Assembly (NCBI RefSeq): GCF_021916785.1
Contig: NZ_JAKCFC010000003.1
Location: forward strand, 310,001 to 374,000
From: Mycolicibacterium lacusdiani
Lineage (GTDB): Bacteria; Actinomycetota; Actinomycetes; Mycobacteriales; Mycobacteriaceae
Direction: 5' to 3'
DNA length: 64,000 nt
The translations under genes were made by a program, and so were the position numbers. Shown here in pieces: positions 50,264-59,263 of this stretch. Below the pieces are notes generated by a model, which saw only the letters and a list, made by a program, of their open reading frames with translations, was not told the origin of the DNA and searched no databases. How positions within the stretch are numbered: the stretch's first letter is position 1; each line of letters opens with the position of its first letter.

Positions 50264-51050
50264 ACGGCCACAACCCAAGTCGCCGGTCCGACGTGCGCTG
50301 GCTGAACGCACCGTCACCACCGGGCCGTGGGTCACCTTCGCCGACCCGCACGCCATGGAGGGGCTCGCGAAACTCGACTTGGACTACCTCGTCATCGACT
50401 GTCAGCACGGCTCGGCCGATCTCGGCGCTCTGCTCCCGATGCTGCGCGCCGCCGCCCTGCACGACAAGCCCGTCCTCGTCCGCGTCCCCGCCAACGAGCC
50501 GTGGCAGATCATGCGCGTGCTCGACCTCGGCGCCGCCGGCGTCATCGTGCCGATGGTCAACACCGCGGCCGAGGCCGCGATCGCCGCGTCGGCGATGCTC
50601 TACCCGCCGCACGGCGAACGGTCCTACGGACCGGTGTGGCCCTCCCCCGGCGCCGGCTTCACCCCCGGTGACGGACCGCTGCTGCTCGTCATGATCGAGA
50701 CCGCTCAGGGGCTGGCGGAGGTCGACGCGATCGCCGCGACCCCGGGCGTCGACGGACTGTTCGTCGGGCCCATCGACCTCGCGCTGGGCATCGGCGCCGT
50801 CCCGGACGGCAACGTGCTCAAGGGAATCGGTGCTTCGGAGACTCTTGCCGCAGTGGACACCGTCGCAGCCGCAGCAAGCACGCATGGCAAGGTGCTCGCG
50901 GGCGCGGTCTTTACCCCCGATCACGCCCGTGCGATGACCCGCGCGGGGGTGCGGCTGCAGGTCTACGGCTCCGACGGGCAGTGGCTGGCCGCTGGCGCTA
51001 AGGCCGCGCGCAAGCTCACCGACGAACTGACTGCGGAGGTCGACTCGTGA
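50250..51050 (+). CDS. HpcH/HpaI-family class II aldolase
   Basis: 266 residues. The metal/active-site motifs DYLVIDCQHGSADLG, VPMVNTAAEA, VMIETAQGLAEVD (metal-binding Glu) and FVGPIDLALGIG (Asp) are all present. These aldolases cleave 2-keto-4-hydroxy acids to pyruvate plus an aldehyde. ATG 50250 with AAGGAG 8 bases upstream lies 14 bases inside the previous gene. Confidence 0.9.
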   Translation: MTTPERPQPKSPVRRALAERTVTTGPWVTFADPHAMEGLAKLDLDYLVIDCQHGSADLGALLPMLRAAALHDKPVLVRVPANEPWQIMRVLDLGAAGVIVPMVNTAAEAAIAASAMLYPPHGERSYGPVWPSPGAGFTPGDGPLLLVMIETAQGLAEVDAIAATPGVDGLFVGPIDLALGIGAVPDGNVLKGIGASETLAAVDTVAAAASTHGKVLAGAVFTPDHARAMTRAGVRLQVYGSDGQWLAAGAKAARKLTDELTAEVDS

Positions 51051-52000
51051 AGGCGCTGATCACCAACCCGTCGATGACGCCGCCGGACGAGGTCACCGCG
51101 CCGCTGCGGGAGGTCGCCGACATCGTCACCGTGTCCGACGGATCGCCCGAGGCACTCCTCGAGGCCGCCCGCGACGCCGACGCGCTGATCGTCGCCGTCG
51201 AACCGATTCGCGAGCCGCTGATCGCAGAGTTGGCCCAGTGCAAGCTGATTCACCGCTGCGGCATCGGAGTCGACGTCGTGGACGTGGAGGCGGCCACCCG
51301 AGCGGGCATCCAGGTGACCAACGTGCCGGATGCCAACTTCCACGAGGTCGCCGCGCACGCGATGGCGTTCATCCTCGCCCTGACCCGACGCCTCGTCGCG
51401 TGGGACGCCGGCGTGCGCGCGGGCAGGTTTGGCGACGGGCGGCTGGGGATGTCACTGCACCGGCCCGACGTGCAGACGGTCGGGTTGATCGGGCTGGGCC
51501 GCATCGGCCGACGGGTGGCGGTCGCGGCGCGGGCCGTGGGCTTTTCCGTCGTCGCCTACGACCCGGCGGTCTCGGCCGAGGACGCCGCGGCGCTGGACGT
51601 GACGCTGATGGACGCCGACGAGGTGATCGCCGCGGCCGACGTTCTCTCCCTGCACGTTCCGCTGACTGATGCCACGCATCACCTGATCGACGCCGACGCG
51701 CTGGCCCGGATGAAGCACGGCGCGTTCGTCGTCAACGTGTCGCGGGGCGGCCTGATCGACGAGGGGGCGTTGGCTGAGTCCATCGCCGCGAAGCACCTCG
51801 GGGGCGCGGCGCTCGATACGTTCGAGACGGAGCCGCTGCCGGCCGACAGTCCGCTGCTCGGGGTGGACGGAATCCTGCTCTCGCCGCATGCTGCGCATTG
51901 GAGCAGGGAGTCGCTCGGTGAGACGATGACCAAGAGCTTCGCCGAGGTGGCCCGCGTGCTGCGCGGCGAGGCGCCGCGCTACCCGGTCAACCGGATCTAG
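51047..52000 (+). CDS. D-isomer-specific 2-hydroxyacid dehydrogenase
   Basis: 317 residues, SerA-like without the regulatory ACT domain. NAD-binding GLIGLGRIGRRVA (about 146-158), catalytic Arg in VVNVSRGGLIDEGAL, Glu in DTFETEPLP and His in LSPHAAHWS. It interconverts a 2-keto acid and a D-2-hydroxy acid. GTG 51047 overlaps the aldolase stop. Confidence 0.9.
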   Translation: MKALITNPSMTPPDEVTAPLREVADIVTVSDGSPEALLEAARDADALIVAVEPIREPLIAELAQCKLIHRCGIGVDVVDVEAATRAGIQVTNVPDANFHEVAAHAMAFILALTRRLVAWDAGVRAGRFGDGRLGMSLHRPDVQTVGLIGLGRIGRRVAVAARAVGFSVVAYDPAVSAEDAAALDVTLMDADEVIAAADVLSLHVPLTDATHHLIDADALARMKHGAFVVNVSRGGLIDEGALAESIAAKHLGGAALDTFETEPLPADSPLLGVDGILLSPHAAHWSRESLGETMTKSFAEVARVLRGEAPRYPVNRI

Positions 52001-52008
52001 CTCGGCCG

Positions 52009-52593
52009 ATGGCGGTCCGCCAGGATGAGAGCCGGCGCCGGCGGGAGGCTGTGTTCGCCGCGACGTGGGACCTCGTTGCGGCGCAGGGCTTCTCGGCGGT
52101 CACGATGCGGCAGGTGGCCGAGCGGGCCGGGGTTGCGCTGGGCACGATCTTCCTCTACGCCTCCAACAAGGACGAGCTGCTGCTGCGGGTGTTCGGCGAG
52201 CGACTGTCTGCGCGCTGGGATTCGTTCCTCGTAGCGTCCGAGGGCGAGCCGCCGCTGAATCGCGTCGAGGCGTTCTACGACGACTGCCTGACGATGTTCT
52301 TCGACGACGTCGACAACGTCGGTGCGTATTACGGCCTGCTGCTGCGGTATCCGACGTCGACGTTCCCCGAGGTGGTCGAGCTGCGGGCGCGGCTGCGGCG
52401 GATCGTGCGGGATGCCGTGAGTGACGGTTCGCTGGCTGACGCTGGTGACGCGGCGGCGTTGGAGCAGGCTTACTACGGCGCCTTCGCCATGGCGGTGCTC
52501 GAACACGTCCACGTCGGCGACCAGGCGCGTACGCGCGCGACGATGGGGCGGTCGATGGCGTTGCTGCGGCGGGGTGCGGGGGTTGGGGACTGA
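52009..52593 (+). CDS. TetR-family regulator of the P450 operon
   Basis: 194 residues. HTH region: RRREAVFAATWDLVAAQGFSAVTMRQVAERAGVALGTIFLYASNKDELLLRV. It starts 8 bases after the dehydrogenase stop, so it is the last gene of the operon and probably autoregulates via the palindrome at 47961. The C-terminal ligand domain is of ordinary length. Confidence 0.88.
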   Translation: MAVRQDESRRRREAVFAATWDLVAAQGFSAVTMRQVAERAGVALGTIFLYASNKDELLLRVFGERLSARWDSFLVASEGEPPLNRVEAFYDDCLTMFFDDVDNVGAYYGLLLRYPTSTFPEVVELRARLRRIVRDAVSDGSLADAGDAAALEQAYYGAFAMAVLEHVHVGDQARTRATMGRSMALLRRGAGVGD

Positions 52594-52779
52594 GGGTGCG
52601 TCGCAGCAGCGTTTGTTGAGATCCACGGTCGGCTCGGCCTAGCGAATGAAACGACTGCTATGCACGCCCAATGCTCACAACGCGCTAGAACCAACCTCTA
52701 TGTGTGAGTTCGCAACTCTCGCCGCCCAGCACCTTTCGATACTCGTATCCAGAACATGCCATCTCGATCGACGTGATCG

Positions 52780-53037
52780 TTACAGCCGTCCAATCGCTCC
52801 CGCGGCAAGCTGGGTGTACGCAAGTCTGCCCAAGAGCTGGAAGCAGGCGTCGGACTCCGTCGCCAAACGAACCAGATCGATCTTGTTACCGCGTTCCATC
52901 CAGAAGACTTCCCATAACCCGTCGGAGGCCTGATTGACGCACCAGCTGTTTTCCGCTTCGCCTCCTAATGCGAGCACACGGGGTGGCATGCCGACCATCT
53001 CCAGCGCCTTACCAAGTTCTGCCAAGTTCATCTTCAT
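52780..53037 (-). CDS. Immunity factor for the TNT toxin (IFT-like)
   Basis: 85 residues from ATG 53037, overlapping the toxin stop (TAATG). Starts MKMNLAELGKALEMVGMPPR and contains CVNQASDGLWEVFWMERGNK, with a small alpha/beta fold. Position directly after the toxin matches Rv3902c (ift) after cpnT in M. tuberculosis, whose product inhibits the NAD glycohydrolase. Homology is inferred mainly from position and size. Confidence 0.75.
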   Translation of the reverse strand: MKMNLAELGKALEMVGMPPRVLALGGEAENSWCVNQASDGLWEVFWMERGNKIDLVRLATESDACFQLLGRLAYTQLAAGAIGRL

Positions 53038-55724
53038 TACGTCACCTCTCGGATATATCCGGCAATGAGTAGGTCGACCACTGAATACGGTAGGTAGTAC
53101 TGGATCCCGCCACCGGACTGCCCCATCGCAGGCGCGATCGGACCTTCCCACACCGGAAGTTCTCGAACGACTTCGTACTGGTGATACCCGTCGTCAAGGC
53201 TATGGAAGGGCAGTCCCCGTTCTGGGAACGGGGTGCCTTCAGGCGAGACGAATCGACCAAACCCTGGGCCGAACCGATCGAATGACGTCCCAGGTTCAAG
53301 CACCGCGGGCCGTCGATCTTCAGGAGATAGGAACCCTTCCGGGTGGCGGTCAGGATTCGGCCAGTTCAACTTCGGATTACCGTGGGCATCCAGTTCGCCT
53401 GATGGCCAGTACCGCCTCTCCCATTCGTCCTTGCCGAGGCCCCCGTACTTGTCGAAATCCTCGGGAACGAGGTCCATCACTCTGGGGTCTGAACTAGGCA
53501 AGCCTTCGGCCAAAGCGTCGGTCAACCGCGTCGGATTATCCCGCGCAGCATCTAATTCTGAAGCGTCGAGCAAGTCAGCATTCGGGTGGTCGAGGTCGTC
53601 GGTCCTGAGTGTTGCACCGTGGTCAGGAACCCCGGCGGTATCACCCGGAAGTAGCGACTCACGGGGAACGTGGCTGTCATCAGCGCCGTGAGCATCCGAC
53701 GAAGACGAGGGGGCAGTGTCGCTACCGGTGTGCGAACCGCCGTGGCCCGACTGCTGCGTCTCGTGGGGTCCGACCGAGGGGGGCTGCGGCGTGTCCGATC
53801 TCGGATGCACCGGCTCTGCGGAAGCCGAGTTACTCGACGGACCGTTCGAGGCTGCCGATGGCACCTCCCCGACGGGTGTCGCGCCAGAGCCTGACCCGTG
53901 CATCGTGGGTTCAGGATCGGACGTCGACCAAGTCGGAGATCCTGCACCGTCCGACGAGGAGACTGTCGTCGGTGCGCTGTCCGGTGAAGTGTTCGCTGAA
54001 GTTGTCGGCACACCTTGTCCACTGGCGTCAGGAACGCTTGATGTCGGCACAGGTGATGGGCTGTCGTCAGGGCCGTAAGACGGATGGGTCTCCGTTCTAT
54101 TCGGACTGGGCACATCCGCAACGTGTGGGGTGGGCGCGTCCGACTCCGACCGCGGACCAGCCCCGTCCGGAACAGCCTGCGATGTCGACATTTCTGGGAC
54201 CCGCGGCGCCTCCGGCACCCTCGGAACATTCGGCTCGGCGAGCAATGTCGGCAATGTCGGCCCTTGACTGCCGGGCGCGGCACCGGAGGGGATGTCGTCG
54301 GCAAGCGTGGTGAGGTCGTCCAGTTTGGCGGCGATCTCAGACGCCCGACCGGCAATGGGTGCGGTGGCCTCCGCCGCACTACCTGCTGCGCGCATTGCGG
54401 GACCAGCGTCGCCTGCTTCCGCGGCCGCGCTCGCGCCCCGCAGCCCGGTTCTCGCCGCCCCGATCCCGGTTGCGGCGGAGCCAGCCTCGAAGAGGACACC
54501 GCCGAGTCCCAGTCCTGGTCGGTCGGCACGCCAATCCTCAACGTGCGCAATGCCTCCGAGCACGTTCTTGCCATGCTCGAACGCTCCGATCGGATCCATG
54601 GCCGCGCCGGTCGGGGTTGCGTACTTGAGAGTGTCGAGGATCCCACCCCACGCAGCCCCGGCCCCCTCGGGATCAGAGGCGAAGCGAGTGGGGTCGAGTT
54701 GCTGAATGCCGATGATGCCGTTCAAACCCGCCTTGACGACGCCTTCGCTTACATTCGATGGGACCTCGAGGGCTGTGGCCAGCGCACCGCCAACGTCCTC
54801 GCCCAGGTAGTGCGTGAACTCGCGGCGCGCACGCTGCTGCAACGACACCACCGCGCCATCGAGTGCGGTGATCAGCGCCTGCATTAACGCGATGCGGCCG
54901 TCGACCTGCCGGCCGAAGTTCTCCAGCACCTGCTTGACGTCGTCGGCGACCTCCTTGATCTCGTCGAGCGCGTCACCGCTGAACACCGCCTTGATGCCGT
55001 CGAAGACGCCCGACGGCGAAATTCGGTCGCAGAGATCGCGGATGGCGTCCTGGGTGGCCTGCACGTCGTCGGCGAACTCACGGGTCTGCGTCGCAAGGTT
55101 CCCGGCTTCGGTCGCCACATCCGACAGAGACTGCGTCAGTTCGGACATCGCTGAACTGATCGCGCCGCCCTCAGGAATCCGCTGTGCGCCGACGACACCG
55201 GACGGCCCGCTCAGCTCACCGGCGATACCACTAATCGCAGATGCGAACGTCTGCCAGGCCCCGGCCGAGGCGCGCAGCCGTGCCGCATTGCCGTCGGGCC
55301 ACGTGTCGGGGATGAACGTCTGCAATAGCGACCACAGGAACGGCGGCATCACGCCGCCGCCCAGCGACGACGGGCACGACGGGGTATCGAACTCCACCGG
55401 CTTCTCGGGTGTGGGCAGGGGTGCCGCGCCGCCCCCGACGGTCGACGCCGCATTGGCCTGCGAGTAGTTCGTCGCCGACATGCCGATTCCGAAACCGACG
55501 TTGCGGGATGCGTTGACCATCGCCGCGCCGGCATCCAGCAGCGCCTGCGCAGATTTCTGATAGACCATGCCGAAAGCCACCCCGGCGGGATCGAACCCGC
55601 TGGGCGCACCGGCGCTCACGGCCGACGACAGTGTCCCTACCGCTGCCGCGAACTCGTCACCAATACCGGTGACAGCCCGTGCCGCTGCGGCCAGCGCCTC
55701 TGGGTCGACGTCGATGCGCGTCAC
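53037..55724 (-). CDS. cpnT: CpnT-like channel protein with C-terminal TNT NAD+-glycohydrolase toxin
   Basis: 895 residues. Residues 1-450 are helical, ESX/LXG-like (IDVDPEALAAAARAV at the start; FAVGTLSSAV). A Ser/Pro/Asp-rich linker runs from about 500 to 745. The last 135 residues carry the TNT fold: SFDRFGPGFGRFVSPEGTPF, ERGLPFHSLDDGYHQYEVV and GGGIQYYLP, where Q875 is the likely equivalent of the catalytic Gln of M. tuberculosis TNT. The toxin destroys NAD+ in host or rival cells. It follows the two WXG genes (6-base gap). Confidence 0.88.
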   Translation of the reverse strand: MTRIDVDPEALAAAARAVTGIGDEFAAAVGTLSSAVSAGAPSGFDPAGVAFGMVYQKSAQALLDAGAAMVNASRNVGFGIGMSATNYSQANAASTVGGGAAPLPTPEKPVEFDTPSCPSSLGGGVMPPFLWSLLQTFIPDTWPDGNAARLRASAGAWQTFASAISGIAGELSGPSGVVGAQRIPEGGAISSAMSELTQSLSDVATEAGNLATQTREFADDVQATQDAIRDLCDRISPSGVFDGIKAVFSGDALDEIKEVADDVKQVLENFGRQVDGRIALMQALITALDGAVVSLQQRARREFTHYLGEDVGGALATALEVPSNVSEGVVKAGLNGIIGIQQLDPTRFASDPEGAGAAWGGILDTLKYATPTGAAMDPIGAFEHGKNVLGGIAHVEDWRADRPGLGLGGVLFEAGSAATGIGAARTGLRGASAAAEAGDAGPAMRAAGSAAEATAPIAGRASEIAAKLDDLTTLADDIPSGAAPGSQGPTLPTLLAEPNVPRVPEAPRVPEMSTSQAVPDGAGPRSESDAPTPHVADVPSPNRTETHPSYGPDDSPSPVPTSSVPDASGQGVPTTSANTSPDSAPTTVSSSDGAGSPTWSTSDPEPTMHGSGSGATPVGEVPSAASNGPSSNSASAEPVHPRSDTPQPPSVGPHETQQSGHGGSHTGSDTAPSSSSDAHGADDSHVPRESLLPGDTAGVPDHGATLRTDDLDHPNADLLDASELDAARDNPTRLTDALAEGLPSSDPRVMDLVPEDFDKYGGLGKDEWERRYWPSGELDAHGNPKLNWPNPDRHPEGFLSPEDRRPAVLEPGTSFDRFGPGFGRFVSPEGTPFPERGLPFHSLDDGYHQYEVVRELPVWEGPIAPAMGQSGGGIQYYLPYSVVDLLIAGYIREVT

Positions 55725-55730
55725 GCCAAC

Positions 55731-56018
55731 TCAGCCCCACATGCGTTGATTCGTGGCGACCGCGTTCGAGTAGTTGGAGTGGGCATGCTCGGCGATGTCG
55801 CGCAACTGCCCCAACGCTTCGCGCAGCTGCTGGGCCCCCGTGTCCCACTGCTGCTGCGCCACTTCCTGCGCCGACGCCGCGTCGCCGTGCCAGCTCAGTC
55901 CTAGCGCGGTCATCGACGACTGCACCGTCGCCAACGTCTGCTCGAGTGTGGAGTGAAAGGCCGACATCTGGTCGACACCGGTCAGCAGCGAGTCGAGATC
56001 CACCGAGAACTCTGCCAT
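55731..56018 (-). CDS. esxE: EsxE-like WXG100 protein
   Basis: 95 residues, two helices joined by the WxG turn in LGLSWHGDAASAQ. It forms a pair with the next-upstream WXG protein; such heterodimers are type VII secretion substrates. ATG 56018 overlaps the esxF stop (TAATG). Order esxF-esxE-cpnT is the same as Rv3905c-Rv3904c-Rv3903c. Confidence 0.88.
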   Translation of the reverse strand: MAEFSVDLDSLLTGVDQMSAFHSTLEQTLATVQSSMTALGLSWHGDAASAQEVAQQQWDTGAQQLREALGQLRDIAEHAHSNYSNAVATNQRMWG

Positions 56019-56320
56019 TACATTCCTGCCGAGTCGACCGCCGAGCGCCCCGCGGCGTCAGCGCTGGCGTACCCCTGGGCCGCCTGCTCCAATGCCGAGG
56101 ACATCGACTCCAAGCCCTTCACCAGGTTCTCGGCGCCGTCGTGCCAACGCTTCCACACTTCGCCGAAGGCCGAGCCGGCCTCGCCGGTCCAGTCGGAGCC
56201 GAGGAGTCGGCCCAGCTCCCCGTCCAAGTTCGTCAGACCCGACCTGGTGTCGTCCACGACCGTGCGCAGCTCTTGCGCCACCCCAATAACCACGGATTCA
56301 GAAACCTGCAGCTCGCTCAA
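56018..56320 (-). CDS. esxF: EsxF-like WXG100 protein with YxxxD export signal
   Basis: 100 residues. WxG turn in LLGSDWTGEAGSAF and, near the end, YASAD (Y84, D88), the YxxxD/E signal for type VII secretion. TTG 56320 is preceded by GGAGGGGGTGGG; a longer frame adds residues with no family similarity. First gene of the four-gene toxin operon. No ESX core genes are in the window, so secretion must rely on a system elsewhere. Confidence 0.85.
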   Translation of the reverse strand: MSELQVSESVVIGVAQELRTVVDDTRSGLTNLDGELGRLLGSDWTGEAGSAFGEVWKRWHDGAENLVKGLESMSSALEQAAQGYASADAAGRSAVDSAGM

Positions 56321-56501
56321 CGACCCACCCCCTCCACGGCATCCATCCTGGCATAGGGCGGACCACGACCGACACGGCAAAATAGTCTCAGCTGGGCAGG
56401 AGGTTGCCGGCATCTGGGGCGCATCTCGCGAGATCTACACCAGCGTCGTGAATCGGGGCGTGGCCACGACCGTGGTGTAGACCTCGCGAGGCTCCGGCGG
56501 C

Positions 56502-57113
56502 CTAGCGCAGCACGCGGTACCGCAGGTGGGCCACCCCGGGCGCCTCCAGCACGCGCTCGAGTTCCAGCCGCGGGGTGCCCGCGTCGAAGCCCTCGAACAA
56601 CCGCTCCCCCGACCCGAGGATCACCGGGCTCACTTGCAGATCGATCTCGTCGACCACCCCTGCCTGGATCGCCTGGCGGCCGCACGACGCCCCGCCTGCG
56701 ATGCTGATCGGTCGATCCCCCGCCACCTCGGCGGCCTGGGCGTAGGCCGACTCGATGCCGTCGGTGACGAAGTGGAACGTCGTCCCCTCGAGCACGATGG
56801 GGTCGTGGGCGTGGTGGGTTAGGACGAACACCGGGCAGTGGTACGGCGGTTCGTCACCCCACCAGCCGGTCCAGTCCGAGTCGCCCCAGTCACCGCGCAC
56901 CGGCCCGAACATGTTGCGGCCCATGATCGTCGCGCCCATGCCGTCGAGCATCTCCGACATCACCTGCCGGTTGACCGGGTGCTCCGCGTCGGGGCCCATG
57001 TGCCAGCCGTGCAGCAGCTGGCCGCCGACGCCGAGCGGATGCTCCTCGCTCTGGTTCGGGCCGGCGACGTAGCCGTCGGCCGAGATCGACATCGAGAGGT
57101 TGGTGCGGGGCAC
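56502..57113 (-). CDS. RibD C-terminal/DHFR-fold reductase
   Basis: 203 residues: MSISADGYVAGPNQS near the start, MGRNMFGP, FVLTHHAHDP, ISIAGGASCGRQAIQAGVVDEI and SPVILGSGERLFEG. Second RibD_C protein of the window, of a different subgroup. GTG 57113 has GGAG 6 bases upstream; ATG 57125 is also possible. Likely a flavin/NADPH-type reductase, substrate unknown. Confidence 0.85.
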   Translation of the reverse strand: MPRTNLSMSISADGYVAGPNQSEEHPLGVGGQLLHGWHMGPDAEHPVNRQVMSEMLDGMGATIMGRNMFGPVRGDWGDSDWTGWWGDEPPYHCPVFVLTHHAHDPIVLEGTTFHFVTDGIESAYAQAAEVAGDRPISIAGGASCGRQAIQAGVVDEIDLQVSPVILGSGERLFEGFDAGTPRLELERVLEAPGVAHLRYRVLR

Positions 57114-57310
57114 GGTGGGCTCCATTTCGAAGGTACGGGTGATGACGTCAGGCAGACCCGAGCGGCAGGCCAAACTCATCGTTGTCCCGGTTTCAGGGAT
57201 GCCTGGCCGGGCCGGCAACCTTTACGTCACAGCAATCTGTCAGAAATGCATTCCGGGAATCCCAGCGGGGTCGGGTCGACGTCCCGTCCATCGAACGAAC
57301 TGGGAGCACC

Positions 57311-58672
57311 ATGTCACAACCGCTTGCCGAACACGCCGCCGAGACCCTTGCCCGCGGCATCGGACGCAGGGGGTTCGCTCAGGCAGTGGCCGGTGTGGTG
57401 GGCCTCGGCATCGCCGGCACGGCAGCGTGCTCCTCACCGGGAGGCGGCGGCAGCGGTGCCACGTCGTCGGGCACTCCGATACCGGGTGCTGGCGCGATCC
57501 TGCAGCCGGGCACGGGCGACCGACCCGGGGACCACTACCTGAGTTCCGAACCGGACCAGGTGTTGTGGGGCTACGTCCCGACAGTCGAATCGCAGTCGGT
57601 GCTTCGCATGGGCTCGGGACAAACCGTCACCATCGACGCGGTGTCCCACGAGGGGATCCTGGAGGATCAGGGACGAAACCCCCGGGAGTACTTCGGTTCT
57701 CACGGCGTCGCCGAATCGGACGTGCTGCAGGATGCGGTGGACATCGCGGCTGAATACAACCGCACTCCGCGCAACTTCGACGTCGACGGGCCGCACGTCG
57801 TCACGGGCCCGATCTTCGTCGAAGGCGCCCAGTCCGGCGACGTCCTGAAGATCGAGACGCTCGAAGCCACGCCGCGCGTCCCCTACGGCGTGGTGTCCAG
57901 CCGGCACGGCAAGGGTGCGCTCGGAGTGACCGCCCAGGGCGAGGCGCCGGCAGGGATAGCTCTGGACGAGGTGATGCCGCCTCGCGCGACGGACGGCAGG
58001 GACACGAAGGATCCGGCCAAGTACGGCAACGTCTCCACCTTCACCGCCGTCGAGGACGGACATGGCGTCATGCCGTTCGGCAATGCCGCCGTGCGGTTTC
58101 CGCTGCGGCCGTTCATGGGGATGATGGGTGTGGCGTATGCGAACGCTCCAGGTCTGACGTCACCGAACGCCAACTCGATCCCGCCCACCCTGGGCGGCGG
58201 CAACATCGACATCGGGCTGCTGGGACCGGGTTCGACGTTCTACCTGCCGGTGTTCGCCGACGGTGCGTTGTTCTACGTCGGAGATCCGCACATGGCGATG
58301 GGCGACGGCGAGGTCGCCCTCACGGCCATGGAGGGGTCGTTGCGCGGCACGTTCCGGTTGACGGTCTGCAAGAAGGGCAGCGGCGACGCTCCCTCCGTCG
58401 CGTACATGTATCCGTTCGCCGAGAACCAGGACTCGTGGATCCCGATCGGCCTGTCAGATCCCGACGGCGCGGTCAACGGCCAGGGCAGCGATCTGAACGC
58501 CGCGATGCGACGCGCAGTCGTCAACGCCTTGAACTTCCTCGAAGACGACCGCGGAATGGACCGCCCCACCGCATACGCCTATCTTTCTGCCGCCGCGAAC
58601 TTCACCATCAGCCAGGTGGTGGACAAGACCGTCGGCGTGCACGCGCAGATCGCGAAGAGCCACTTCGCCTAG
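57311..58672 (+). CDS. Tat-exported formamidase/acetamidase-family lipoprotein
   Basis: 453 residues. The signal has the twin-arginine motif GIGRRGFAQAV and ends in a lipobox (GTAAC, C about residue 37), predicting export and lipidation. The mature enzyme shows FmdA/AmdA-type parts: VTGPIFVEGAQSGDVLKIE, FGNAAVRFPLRPFMGMMGVAYA, GGGNIDIGLLGPGSTFYLPVFADGALFYVGDPHMAMGDGEVALTAMEG. Most formamidases are cytoplasmic, so the exported lipoprotein form is notable. ATG 57311 with GGGAGC upstream. Confidence 0.85.
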   Translation: MSQPLAEHAAETLARGIGRRGFAQAVAGVVGLGIAGTAACSSPGGGGSGATSSGTPIPGAGAILQPGTGDRPGDHYLSSEPDQVLWGYVPTVESQSVLRMGSGQTVTIDAVSHEGILEDQGRNPREYFGSHGVAESDVLQDAVDIAAEYNRTPRNFDVDGPHVVTGPIFVEGAQSGDVLKIETLEATPRVPYGVVSSRHGKGALGVTAQGEAPAGIALDEVMPPRATDGRDTKDPAKYGNVSTFTAVEDGHGVMPFGNAAVRFPLRPFMGMMGVAYANAPGLTSPNANSIPPTLGGGNIDIGLLGPGSTFYLPVFADGALFYVGDPHMAMGDGEVALTAMEGSLRGTFRLTVCKKGSGDAPSVAYMYPFAENQDSWIPIGLSDPDGAVNGQGSDLNAAMRRAVVNALNFLEDDRGMDRPTAYAYLSAAANFTISQVVDKTVGVHAQIAKSHFA

Positions 58673-58690
58673 GGCCGGGTCACGCGGACG

Positions 58691-59137
58691 TCAGGCGCTC
58701 GGTGTCAGCGAGAAGACGGGGATGACGCGGTCGGTCCGCTTCTCGTACTCGCCGAAGCCGGGAGCGAGTTCGACGATGCGCGCATACACGTTGTCCCGGT
58801 CCGCCTTCGGCAGTTCCCGGGCGACCATCTGGGTCGGCGGGTTGGGTCCGATCTCGACCGTGACGGTGGGGTCGGCGCGCAGGTTGAACACCCAGGCGGG
58901 GCTGGCGTCGCGGCCGGCTGCCGAGCCGACGACGTAGATCGTGTCGTCGATGTCGAAGTAGCCGATCAGGTTCTCGCGGGGTTCGCCGCTCTTGGCGCCC
59001 GTCGAGGTCATGATCAGGAGTGGGAAGCCCTCGAACTGGCCGCCCACCTTCCCGTCGTTGGCGCGGAACTCCGCGATGTTGCGCCTGTTGAACTCGCGCT
59101 CGGAGGTCATGACGTCGTCGTCGGACATGGTTTTCAT
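58691..59137 (-). CDS. Ddn-like F420H2-dependent nitroreductase/quinone reductase family
   Basis: 148 residues of the split-barrel Ddn family: FNRRNIAEFRANDGKVGGQFEGFPLLIMTSTGAKSGEPRENLIGYF, NLRADPTVTVEIG. Known members use coenzyme F420 to reduce quinones or nitroimidazoles. ATG 59137 or 59128. Convergent with the amidase gene. Confidence 0.88.
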   Translation of the reverse strand: MKTMSDDDVMTSEREFNRRNIAEFRANDGKVGGQFEGFPLLIMTSTGAKSGEPRENLIGYFDIDDTIYVVGSAAGRDASPAWVFNLRADPTVTVEIGPNPPTQMVARELPKADRDNVYARIVELAPGFGEYEKRTDRVIPVFSLTPSA

Positions 59138-59263
59138 CGTGGCACGGATGGTGGTCGTTCGTAGCCTGTCGCGACCGGATGTTTCAGGCGGCGCCGAGCG
59201 GTCAGACGCAGAACGAGGCCACGGCTCCTAGAGTGGCCCGAGGGCCAGACACGGGAGCAGCGG

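Noticed and set aside
54214..54230. Possible third copy of the 75-base element (GGAACATTCGG string)
   Set aside because: Only the short string matches; flanks differ and it is in coding sequence of the toxin gene.
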